A stretch of 64,000 bases of DNA, from assembly GCF_000011245.1 (NCBI RefSeq), contig NC_004193.1, positions 1,714,501 to 1,778,500 of the forward strand, written 5' to 3'. The notes beneath the pieces are model-generated. The model was not told the DNA's origin and searched no databases. It was given only the letters and a program-made list of their open reading frames with translations. The position numbers were made by a program, and so were the translations under genes. This document shows positions 9,900 through 19,716 of this stretch, one piece after another; the stretch's first letter is position 1; each line of letters starts with the position of its first letter. Source of the DNA: Oceanobacillus iheyensis HTE831. GTDB taxonomy: Bacteria; Bacillota; Bacilli; Bacillales; Amphibacillaceae.

Positions 9900-10103
9900 A
9901 TGTCGTAAGGAAGTATGTGGAAACAGTTGTGACCTTTCTAAACAAGGAAGCATTCCCTACATTTTCTAATTGCAAGTTTTTGTTCTATGAATATGTTATT
10001 TTTCACTGTATTGTTAATAAAATTTGTCTATTTTTTAAACTGCTATGTAATTGCTTTACAAAGCGTAATAACCAACTTACGATAGAAATAGAAGGAAATT
10101 AAG

Positions 10104-10712
10104 GTGGAGGCGGCAAACTTGTTTAAGAAAATTTTTGGATTTATGCTTCTATTAGTATTAGTAGGGTTATTACTTGGTAATATTATTCAAAGTAATTACG
10201 AGGATAACCATTCCGATACCGATTATCATGTAACGGGTGATGATAATATGGAGGGTGGTTCTATTGCACCAGTGGATAGTGTCGGTCTTGAGCCGGGAGA
10301 TAAAGCTCCTGATTTCGAGTTAGAAACATTAGAAGGGGAATCATTTCGTTTATCAGATTATCAGGGGAAAAAGGTAATCCTTAATTTTTGGTATACATGG
10401 TGCCCACCGTGCAAAGAAGAGATGCCAGAAATGCAAGAGTTTTATGATGATTATAAGGAAGAAGTCGAAATAGTAACGGTAAACATGACAGAATATGAAA
10501 AAACTCAACAAAACGTTCAAGATTTTATTGATGAGTATGATTTTACTTTTACGGTTCCATTAGATAAGAATTCAGAGGTGTCTGATTTATATACCATATA
10601 CGCAGCACCGTCTACATACTTTATCGGGACGGATGGTATCGTTCAACAAGAAAGAAAAATTGGACCAATGGATTATGAATTTATGCAAGAAATGGTTGAG
10701 GGCATAAATTGA
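10104..10712 (+). CDS. yneN: Membrane-anchored thioredoxin-like protein (YneN/ResA type)
   Basis: A roughly 200-residue extracytoplasmic thioredoxin. It has an N-terminal signal anchor (IFGFMLLLVLVGLLLGNII), a linker, an AhpC/TSA-type domain beginning GDKAPDFELETLEGESF, and the redox motif WCPPC (Cys100 and Cys103). Such proteins keep haem-binding or cell-envelope cysteines reduced and receive electrons from CcdA, whose gene lies 6 kb upstream. Two starts are possible: GTG 10104, with AAGGA upstream, or TTG 10119, with AAGGTGGAGG upstream. The second gives 197 residues and is slightly better placed. The gene follows citB as in B. subtilis. Confidence 0.85.
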   Translation: MEAANLFKKIFGFMLLLVLVGLLLGNIIQSNYEDNHSDTDYHVTGDDNMEGGSIAPVDSVGLEPGDKAPDFELETLEGESFRLSDYQGKKVILNFWYTWCPPCKEEMPEMQEFYDDYKEEVEIVTVNMTEYEKTQQNVQDFIDEYDFTFTVPLDKNSEVSDLYTIYAAPSTYFIGTDGIVQQERKIGPMDYEFMQEMVEGIN

Positions 10713-10770
10713 CAATATGATTATAATTGTTTGAATAATTGGTAATACTTCACAAAAAGGAGGTATTGCC

Positions 10771-10917
10771 ATGTCTTTAAAGAAGAAACTGAATTTTGAA
10801 GAATTGGTAGCAGAAAATAGAAAGCAAATATTAGCTGATCGTTTAATAATGGAGAAAATTGAGCAATCAATGGATCAACGAATGGAGCAATCCATCAAGA
10901 AGGTCCAAGATCAATAA
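10771..10917 (+). CDS. Small FbpB-like protein (48 residues)
   Basis: ATG 10771 after AAAAAGGAGGT opens a 48-codon ORF ending TAA and followed directly by a terminator, so this is very likely a real small gene. The sequence starts MSLKKKLNFEELVAENRKQI and continues with EKIEQSMDQR. The FEELVAEN...K..I..D...MEKIE pattern resembles the Fur-regulated basic protein FbpB family, whose B. subtilis members assist the FsrA iron-sparing RNA. No convincing Fur box was found upstream. It occupies the place where B. subtilis has small spore genes, which it does not resemble. Confidence 0.65.
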   Translation: MSLKKKLNFEELVAENRKQILADRLIMEKIEQSMDQRMEQSIKKVQDQ

Positions 10918-10918
10918 A

Positions 10919-10957
10919 AGGAGGGCTTCCGACATAATTATTGTTGGAGCCTTTTTA
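10919..10957 (+). terminator. Terminator of the small FbpB-like gene
   Basis: GGGCTTCCGACA and TGTTGGAGCC pair imperfectly and are followed by five T. Confidence 0.7.
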
Positions 10958-11126
10958 TTTTTAGATTATACAGATAGACTATCACCGAACAATAATATTT
11001 ATTTGTAATTAATTATAATTTTTAATAAAAATCGGTAATAGTAACAATGAAATCCTCGAGTATAATTATTTCATCTTCGAAACCCGTTGTGATAGGATAA
11101 TAACAGAATGAATAGGGGGAAGTGCA

Positions 11127-11549
11127 TTGTTAACAGTAAAAACACCAATAGAAGTACGTTATCAGGAAACCGATCAAATGGGAGTCGTATATCATGCAAA
11201 CTATTTGGTTTGGTTTGAAATAGGAAGAACCAAGTATATAGAAGCGATAGGGTTAAAATACAATGATATGGAAAAACACGGGGTGGTTTCACCTGTTATT
11301 GATGCAAATATATCTTTTAAAAGACCAATTCGCTATGCAGAAGAAACTCATGTTGAAACGTGGTTAGAATCTTATGATGGGATTCGAACAGTTTATGGAT
11401 ATAAAATCATTAATGAACAAGGGAAAGTAGCTGTAGAAGGTACAACTACACATACAATTGTTAATAAAGAAACGTTCCGACCATTATCCGTTCGTAGGAC
11501 TTTCCCAGAATGGCATAAAGCATATCAAGAACAGTTAGAAGGGGAATAG
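11127..11549 (+). CDS. yneP: Acyl-CoA thioesterase, hot-dog fold (YneP)
   Basis: A 140-residue 4-hydroxybenzoyl-CoA thioesterase/YbgC-type protein. The signature is RYQETDQMGVVYHANYLVWF, in which the Asp acts in hydrolysis, followed by FKRPIRYAEE. It hydrolyses acyl-CoA thioesters in the cytosol; the chain-length preference cannot be read from sequence. The start is TTG 11127 after AGGGGGA. The stop is three bases before the start of yneQ, indicating a two-gene operon as in B. subtilis. Confidence 0.88.
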   Translation: MLTVKTPIEVRYQETDQMGVVYHANYLVWFEIGRTKYIEAIGLKYNDMEKHGVVSPVIDANISFKRPIRYAEETHVETWLESYDGIRTVYGYKIINEQGKVAVEGTTTHTIVNKETFRPLSVRRTFPEWHKAYQEQLEGE

Positions 11550-11552
11550 TTA

Positions 11553-11858
11553 ATGGCATTTGGCTTAAAAAAAGAAGAATTACAAAGTTGGAAAGAAAAT
11601 GTCCGGTCTGGAAAAATTGATTTTCTAACACATTATTGGTTAGATGATCGTTTCCCCGGATGTAATACCGTGACAAAAGTAGGTTGCAGTGATCTAAACA
11701 AGCTAAAAGCATGGGGAAGACAGTATGGTCTACAAGATAACTGGATCGATATGAATGAAGAATATCCTCATTATGACTTGTTTGGAGATTATCAAATTAA
11801 AATTCTGAAAGAAGAAGAACAATGGACTCAAATCCAGAGGTTTAAATTAGAAAAGTAG
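11553..11858 (+). CDS. yneQ: YneQ family protein
   Basis: A 101-residue soluble protein with no recognised domain, matching B. subtilis YneQ in size and position. Notable features are LTHYWLDDRFPGCNTVTKVG and an NWIDMNEEYPHYDLFG segment rich in aromatic and acidic residues. The function is unknown. It is coupled to yneP (three-base gap, AGAAGGGGAA overlapping the yneP stop). The convergent yneR lies downstream across a palindromic repeat. Confidence 0.75.
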   Translation: MAFGLKKEELQSWKENVRSGKIDFLTHYWLDDRFPGCNTVTKVGCSDLNKLKAWGRQYGLQDNWIDMNEEYPHYDLFGDYQIKILKEEEQWTQIQRFKLEK

Positions 11859-11910
11859 TCGAGTCATATTGAAAGGTTGAGATACAATAAAAAGGAACGA
11901 TAATTAGAAT

Positions 11911-11982
11911 AAGCGTCAGAAATATTCGGAGACCACTGGGGAGGCTCGCCGCTGGATAAAGCGGAGATATTTCTGACGCGTT
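11911..11982. repeat. Palindromic extragenic element, copy 1
   Basis: GCGTCAGAAATAT (11913-11925) and ATATTTCTGACGC (11967-11979) form a perfect 13-bp stem enclosing GGAGACC...GGGAGGCTCGCCG. A longer relative lies at 35981-36254. It sits between convergent yneQ and yneR and may act as a bidirectional terminator. Confidence 0.75.
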
Positions 11983-12047
11983 TCTAAAAACCAAATCATA
12001 GTTATCTTTTTTCACTACTACAATTAGAATCAAGGTGTTCTTATAAA

Positions 12048-12341
12048 TTAGGCTTCTGAATACTCTATTTTCGGTTCTCCGTGTTTAGTATCAAAGGAAA
12101 CGGATAGATCACTATCTTCAAAATACCATGCATCCGTTTCTTCAACAAAGAATTGAATATCATCCACTGTTGTAGATGCATGTGCATGGATAGGAGATTC
12201 TTCTTTAACACCTAATGAGAAACCAGAAATTCGTCCGCCGACACCCCCGTACCTAACAAAAAATCGCAAGGAGGACTCTTTTGTTAAATTTAATTCTTCT
12301 TTGTACCAACTTGCTGCTTCTTCCGTTACATTAATCTTCAT
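12048..12341 (-). CDS. yneR: HesB/IscA-like protein YneR
   Basis: A 97-residue protein of the HesB fold ([17 protein letters not shown], then [20 protein letters not shown]). Unlike true iron-sulfur carrier proteins of this fold it has no cysteine at all, which is typical of the Bacillus YneR branch, so a cluster-carrier role is unlikely. The function is unknown. The start at 12341 overlaps the 3' end of yidD by 11 bases, with AAAAAGGAG inside yidD, so the two are translationally linked. Confidence 0.8.
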   Translation of the reverse strand: MKINVTEEAASWYKEELNLTKESSLRFFVRYGGVGGRISGFSLGVKEESPIHAHASTTVDDIQFFVEETDAWYFEDSDLSVSFDTKHGEPKIEYSEA

Positions 12342-12603
12342 TTCGAATAACTCCTTTTTCTAGATGTTTTTCATTGTTGATATTTTTTACTTTATCTGGA
12401 ACAACATCTACGCCACCAGGGTGAAAAGGATGGCATTTGCTAATTCTTTTTATAGTTAATATACCACCTTTGAACGCACCAAAACGTTTAATTGCTTCTA
12501 ATCCATACTCAGAACAAGTTGGATAAAAACGACAACTAGAAGGAGTGAAGGGGCTAATAGCGCTTCGATAAAATTTTATTAGTCCGATAAAAATAAATTT
12601 CAT
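12331..12603 (-). CDS. yidD: Membrane protein insertion efficiency factor YidD
   Basis: A 90-residue protein with the YidD signature: an amphipathic N terminus ([20 protein letters not shown]), then [14 protein letters not shown] and [14 protein letters not shown], with the three conserved cysteines. YidD helps the YidC insertase at the inner face of the membrane. The start at 12603 follows AAAGGAG. It sits between folE2 and yneR on the same strand, an insertion relative to B. subtilis, where yneR is followed directly by plsY. Confidence 0.93.
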   Translation of the reverse strand: MKFIFIGLIKFYRSAISPFTPSSCRFYPTCSEYGLEAIKRFGAFKGGILTIKRISKCHPFHPGGVDVVPDKVKNINNEKHLEKGVIRNED

Positions 12604-12616
12604 GAAATAATCTCCT

Positions 12617-13543
12617 TTATTCGGAGCTTTTATCGTATGTTATTGATGCAATTGCGTCATGCATATGAATGGATTCTTCGTTACGACAAGAAACGTGAAA
12701 TTTACTCACAAATGGCATTTCATATAAATCTGCTGCAATGAGACGAACCATATCTTCAACAAAACGTGGATTTTCATATGCTTGTTCTGTTACCATTTTT
12801 TCATCGGTCCTTTTAAGCACAGGATGGAGTCTTGCACTTGCATTACTTTCTGCAGCTTCTAATAATGCCAATTTCCAATCAATTTTAGCTTCGTCAAAAT
12901 CTTCTACTAAAGTAGCTTCTAGCGTAACATTACCTCTTTGGTTATGCGCGCTATATTCACTAATTTCCTTTGAACATGGACATAATGTTGTAATCCAAGC
13001 TGATAAAGAAACGTCTATACTGAATCCAGAATTACTATCATAGGTCACGGATAATTTTGCATCTGCGTGATTCATACCAGCGGATTGGGATTCTGGACCT
13101 TTACGTTCAAAAAACCATGGGAAGCTAACTTCTATAGTTGCGTCTTTCTGTTCTAATTTCCCAGAAAGCTCTTTTGTGAATCGTTTTAATTCTGATATAG
13201 AAACATTCATCCCACTAGAACTATATTCTTGAAGTAACTCCATGAAACGACTCATATTCGTACCCTTGGACATTGTAGGAATACTAGATGAAAATTCAAA
13301 TGTACCAATACTTGTTTGTTCTTTTGGTGCTAAATCACTGTGAATAATAACAGGATATTTAACATTTGAAATTCCAACTGCATCTAATTTAAATAAAAAG
13401 TCTCTTTTGGTATTTTGTAGATCTGCCATTTTATTTTTTTCAATTGGTTTCGTTCTTTCTTTTGGTGGCACAGAACCGAATAATTTATGTCGTTCTTCCT
13501 TAGGCGGAAGTTGTTTTTTCGGCATTGATTTCATTTGTTGCAT
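12617..13543 (-). CDS. folE2: GTP cyclohydrolase FolE2 (type IB)
   Basis: A 308-residue protein of the GCYH-IB family, which makes 7,8-dihydroneopterin triphosphate from GTP for folate synthesis. The metal-site Cys lies in [28 protein letters not shown] and [15 protein letters not shown] are other family signatures. FolE2 enzymes use metals other than zinc and often replace FolE under zinc shortage. No convincing Zur box was seen upstream, so such control is unproven here. The start ATG 13543 follows AAAGGGTG; ATG 13534 is an alternative. It is 13 bases upstream of yidD. Confidence 0.92.
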   Translation of the reverse strand: MQQMKSMPKKQLPPKEERHKLFGSVPPKERTKPIEKNKMADLQNTKRDFLFKLDAVGISNVKYPVIIHSDLAPKEQTSIGTFEFSSSIPTMSKGTNMSRFMELLQEYSSSGMNVSISELKRFTKELSGKLEQKDATIEVSFPWFFERKGPESQSAGMNHADAKLSVTYDSNSGFSIDVSLSAWITTLCPCSKEISEYSAHNQRGNVTLEATLVEDFDEAKIDWKLALLEAAESNASARLHPVLKRTDEKMVTEQAYENPRFVEDMVRLIAADLYEMPFVSKFHVSCRNEESIHMHDAIASITYDKSSE

Positions 13544-13665
13544 GGTGAAACACCCTTTCCTAGCAAAGAAGTGCTGTTTTTATCGTATGAAGTCAAACAT
13601 ATTGACTAGGGTTTAGTATACTGAATAGAAAACAATTATTCAATTTATCGGTCTTCTATTGCTTT

Positions 13666-14247
13666 TTACATCCAGCTAATTTTAGGCTCCGTACCGTTCT
13701 TAATTCGCTTAATATTTTCTCGATGTCGGTAACAGACGATAGCTGATAATAGGAATACTACGATAGAAAGTCCTAAATCCTGGTAAAAGATAGTAATAAG
13801 TAGAGACACTAGTCCTGTGATAATAGAAGAAAGTGATACATACTTCGATATATATAAGGTTAGTAAAAATGTAGTGACCATAATTACAAATAATAAAGGA
13901 TACATTCCAAGAATCATTCCTCCAGAAGTAGCTACGGCTTTACCACCTCTAAATTTGGCAAAGATAGGATACATATGCCCAACTACCGCTAATAGACCAA
14001 TTGCTAATACATATACATTGGCATCAAATAGTTGTGGCAAAACTGTTGCAAGGGTACCTTTTAATATGTCTGCCAATGTAACAATTGACCCGGCCTTTGT
14101 CCCTAAAATTCGGAAGGTATTCGTTGCACCTAAATTGCCACTTCCATGTTCGCGAATATCTATGTTATAGCCCACTTTTCCAACAATTAATGCGGATGGA
14201 ATAGAGCCTAATAAATATGCAACTAGTCCAAAGATAACATAATCCAT
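13666..14247 (-). CDS. plsY: Glycerol-3-phosphate acyltransferase PlsY
   Basis: A polytopic membrane protein of 193 residues that moves the acyl group from acyl-phosphate to glycerol-3-phosphate, the first step of phospholipid synthesis. Signatures are [40 protein letters not shown] and [12 protein letters not shown] place the start at ATG 14247, since GTAGGA lies just upstream and this length matches the B. subtilis protein. A TTG at 14268 would add seven residues. The gene is divergent from the ABC importer operon. Confidence 0.93.
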
Positions 14248-14407
14248 TCCTTTTCCTACTTTCTTCAATCAAAGTTAATTTGCAAACGCTCTACCGCTAT
14301 TTTAGCACGAACTACTAAGATTAAGAACAATAAAATTAAAATAAATAGTGGATTACAGTGTTTATATTAATTTTAATGGGGGAATATCTAATCGAAGGAG
14401 GAAAGAG

Positions 14408-15475
14408 ATGATTACTTTTAAAGATATAAAGAAAACATATCCAGATGGAACAACTGCTGTACGTAATTTTAATTTAGAGATTAAACAAGGGGAACTTGTT
14501 ACTTTAATTGGACCAAGTGGTTGCGGTAAAACAACTACCATGAAAATGATTAATCGACTAATCGATCCTACGGAAGGTTACATATACATAAATGATAAGC
14601 CAGTGTCGGATTATTCAATTCATGAACTACGTTGGAATATTGGCTATGTATTACAACAAATTGCATTATTCCCACATATGACAGTTCGAGAAAATGTAGC
14701 CATAGTACCGGAATTAAGAAAATGGAAAAGTAAGGATATTGATGAACGAATTGATGAATTATTAGCAATGGTAGGTATGGAACCTTCCACATTCAGAGAT
14801 AGGTATCCAAGTGAACTGTCTGGCGGACAACAACAACGTATTGGTGTTATCAGAGCGCTTGCTGCCGATCCAGAGATTATTCTGATGGACGAGCCATTTA
14901 GTGCCCTAGATCCAATTAGTAGAGAACAGTTACAAGAGGATATACTAAAATTACAAAAAGAAATCAAAAAAACGATTGTTTTTGTTACGCATGATATAGA
15001 TGAAGCTATAAAACTTGCGGATCGTATTTGTTTAATGAAGGACGGAGAAATTGTTCAAGTTGGCACTCCGCAACAATTGATGAATTCACATGAAGATTCG
15101 TTTGTTCAGGAATTTATGGGAGATTATCAGTCTCCATGGAAAATAAATGTAAAAGAACTTGTGTCACAAGACTCTAAATACAGAATGATATCCGCTCCAA
15201 CAAACGACTACTCTGAAGTGTTGGGTTTTAAAGCCCTGATAAATGAAGATTCTATTTTTCAAGGTATTATCCAAAATGGAATGGTACTAGAGGAAACGAT
15301 TACCATTCCAGAAAATGCGACGATAGAAGAAGCATCTGCATTAATGCAAAGTCAAGATCAAACGAGATTTCCTGTACTTGATGAGAATGAAAAACTAATC
15401 GGCACTATTGGTACTCAAGAGATTGTTCACTATTTTTATGAACAAGATAAAGGTCGGGGAGGAATTCCATCATGA
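14408..15475 (+). CDS. ABC importer ATPase with CBS domains (OpuCA/EgtV type)
   Basis: A 355-residue ATPase of the quaternary-amine importer family. It has Walker A GPSGCGKTTT, the signature LSGGQQQRIGV, Walker B IILMDEPFSALDP and the switch His in FVTHDIDEA, followed by a C-terminal region with CBS-like motifs from about residue 245 (TRFPVLDENEKLIGTIGTQE). It powers uptake through the fused permease encoded by the next gene, which it overlaps by four bases (ATGA). The start ATG 14408 follows CGAAGGAGGAAAGAG. The substrate could be glycine betaine, carnitine, choline or ergothioneine. Confidence 0.85.
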   Translation: MITFKDIKKTYPDGTTAVRNFNLEIKQGELVTLIGPSGCGKTTTMKMINRLIDPTEGYIYINDKPVSDYSIHELRWNIGYVLQQIALFPHMTVRENVAIVPELRKWKSKDIDERIDELLAMVGMEPSTFRDRYPSELSGGQQQRIGVIRALAADPEIILMDEPFSALDPISREQLQEDILKLQKEIKKTIVFVTHDIDEAIKLADRICLMKDGEIVQVGTPQQLMNSHEDSFVQEFMGDYQSPWKINVKELVSQDSKYRMISAPTNDYSEVLGFKALINEDSIFQGIIQNGMVLEETITIPENATIEEASALMQSQDQTRFPVLDENEKLIGTIGTQEIVHYFYEQDKGRGGIPS

Positions 15476-16998
15476 ATGCGTTTATTGAGGTATTCCAGAA
15501 TCGACAAGATATGTTTTATCAAGCTGTTTGGCAACATTTACAAATATCCTTATTGTCTTTAGCAATTGCAATTATACTTGCGGTTCCTATAGGAATTATA
15601 TTAACCAGATATAAACGGTTAGCAGAACCAATTATTGGTGTGTCTGCGATTTTACAAACTATTCCGAGCCTTGCTGTATTAGCGTTTTTAATTCCTTTTT
15701 ACGGTATTGGTACTACCCCAGCAATTATAGCATTAGTACTTTACGGTCTATTACCGATATTAAGAAATACGTACACGGGAATTGTTGAAGTCGACCCTGC
15801 ACTACGTGAGGCTGCTAGAGGAATGGGAATGAATACAGTAAAGCGCCTGCTGAAGGTCGAACTACCATTAGCAATGCCAGTAATAATGGCAGGAATACGA
15901 ACGTCAATGGTATTAATTGTTGGTACAACGACCATTGCAGCTTTAATAGGTGCTGGAGGACTTGGAGATTTAATTTTACTAGGGCTTGATCGAGGTGGAG
16001 ATATTCCGTTAGTACTATTAGGAGCAATCCCTGCAGCCTTATTAGCAATTATTTTGGATGTCATATTGCGATTGTTTGAGAAACTATCAAAGAAATACGG
16101 AATACAGGCATTTTTGGTTATGCTTGCAGGAGTATTAATTATTTCAGTAGCTCCTTTCATCCTACAACAAGAAAGAGAACCTGATATAGTAATAGGCGGA
16201 AAGTTAGGTGCGGAGCCGGAAATTCTGATGAATATGTATAAATTACTAATAGAAGAAGAGACAAACCTTCAAGTTGGATTAGAACCGAACTTAGGGAAGA
16301 CTCCGATGGTATTTAATGCCTTACAAGAGGGTAGTATTGATATATATCCTGAATTTACAGGAACAGTAATTGTTTCTCTATTAGATGAACAAGCGGAATC
16401 GAATGATTCCCAAGCAGTATATGAACAAGCAAGAGATAGTATAAAGGAAGAATTCAACCTAGAATTACTAGAACCAATGGAATTTAATAATACGTATGCA
16501 GTTGCAGTTACTCAGGAATTAGCTGAACAGTATGATTTACAAACGATTGGCGACTTAGAAGCATATCAAGATAATTTGACAGCAGGCTTTACACTGGAGT
16601 TTAATGATCGATATGATGGATATGTAGGTATGCAAGAAGTATACGATATTAACTTCTCTGATGTTAAAACAATGGACCCAGGTTTAAGACAAGGTGCAAT
16701 AGAAAGTGGAGAAGTAGATGTGATAGATGCTTATGCTACCGATAGTTATATGGTAGAATTAGAATTAGTTACACTAGAAGATCCCGAGAATCTATTTCCG
16801 CCGTATCAAGGTGCGCCGCTGATGAGAGAGGATACATTGGAACAATATCCAGAATTAGAAGCTATCTTAAATCAACTAAGTGGAAAAATCACTGATCAAG
16901 AGATGAGAGAAATGAATTATTTAGTTGATTACGAAGATGCTGCGGCAGAAGCTGTAGCGAGAGATTATCTAGTAAAAGAAGGCTTATTATCTGAATAG
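15472..16998 (+). CDS. ABC importer permease fused to substrate-binding domain
   Basis: A 508-residue protein in two parts. Residues 1-205 form a permease with about six helices and the ATPase-contact EAARGMGM region. After a further helix (about 212-232), residues 235-508 form an extracytoplasmic OpuAC-type binding domain (GGKLGAEPEILMNMYK, then DIYPEFTGTVI). Fusion of permease and binding protein with a CBS-bearing ATPase is the layout of Listeria BilE and of EgtUV ergothioneine importers. Classic OpuC systems use separate proteins. The binding domain reads GGKLGAEPEIL rather than the usual GKNFTEQ, so the ligand may differ. It is co-transcribed with the ATPase gene. Confidence 0.85.
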   Translation: MNAFIEVFQNRQDMFYQAVWQHLQISLLSLAIAIILAVPIGIILTRYKRLAEPIIGVSAILQTIPSLAVLAFLIPFYGIGTTPAIIALVLYGLLPILRNTYTGIVEVDPALREAARGMGMNTVKRLLKVELPLAMPVIMAGIRTSMVLIVGTTTIAALIGAGGLGDLILLGLDRGGDIPLVLLGAIPAALLAIILDVILRLFEKLSKKYGIQAFLVMLAGVLIISVAPFILQQEREPDIVIGGKLGAEPEILMNMYKLLIEEETNLQVGLEPNLGKTPMVFNALQEGSIDIYPEFTGTVIVSLLDEQAESNDSQAVYEQARDSIKEEFNLELLEPMEFNNTYAVAVTQELAEQYDLQTIGDLEAYQDNLTAGFTLEFNDRYDGYVGMQEVYDINFSDVKTMDPGLRQGAIESGEVDVIDAYATDSYMVELELVTLEDPENLFPPYQGAPLMREDTLEQYPELEAILNQLSGKITDQEMREMNYLVDYEDAAAEAVARDYLVKEGLLSE

Positions 16999-17012
16999 GA
17001 GGAGGAATAGTC

Positions 17013-17429
17013 ATGGCTTGGCAAAATCCATCCAATGAAAAATTAAGCAATATTTTACAGACTGCAGAAACGATTGCGGTAGTAGGGTTGTCCAATAATC
17101 AAGATAAGACAGCATATCAAATTTCACAGCGAATGCAACAACTAGGGTATAAAATTATTCCAATAAACCCAACTGTTGATGAAGTGTTAGGCGAAAAAGC
17201 TTATCCGACTTTAGCTGAAGTTCCAGAGAAAATTGATATTATTAATGTCTTTCGGAGACCGGAACATTTGCCAGATGTAGCTAAGGATGCGGTAAACACA
17301 GACTGTCGGATGTTTTGGTCACAACAAGGAATCGTAAATGAAGATGCTTATCATTTTCTGAAAGATCATGGATTCGAGGTTGTGATGGATCTTTGTATAA
17401 AGGTTGTCCATTCTGTTTTGGTTAAGTAA
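17013..17429 (+). CDS. yneT: CoA-binding domain protein YneT
   Basis: A 138-residue Rossmann-type CoA_binding_2 protein. It has TIAVVGLSNNQDKTAYQISQ at the nucleotide loop, then GYKIIPINPTVDEVLGEKAY and IDIINVFRRPEHLP. Relatives bind CoA, but the cellular role is unknown. The start at 17013 follows TAGGAGGAATAG, 14 bases after the ABC permease stop, so it may be read from that operon. Position before parE is as in B. subtilis. Confidence 0.88.
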   Translation: MAWQNPSNEKLSNILQTAETIAVVGLSNNQDKTAYQISQRMQQLGYKIIPINPTVDEVLGEKAYPTLAEVPEKIDIINVFRRPEHLPDVAKDAVNTDCRMFWSQQGIVNEDAYHFLKDHGFEVVMDLCIKVVHSVLVK

Positions 17430-17441
17430 AATAATTCGTTA

Positions 17442-19653
<2,212 letters not shown>

Positions 19654-19716
19654 AGTGACTAATAGATGTTGTTCTTTTAGGTCCTTTTGAACACGCAATT
19701 ATAGGGGGGATTCAAT

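Noticed and set aside
9917..10102. 61-codon plus-strand ORF between citB and yneN
   Set aside because: It has no ribosome binding site, starts right after the citB terminator and has unlikely Cys/Phe-rich composition; treated as chance.
13544..13660. Possible Zur box upstream of folE2
   Set aside because: No palindrome close to the Bacillus Zur consensus was found, so zinc control is not claimed.
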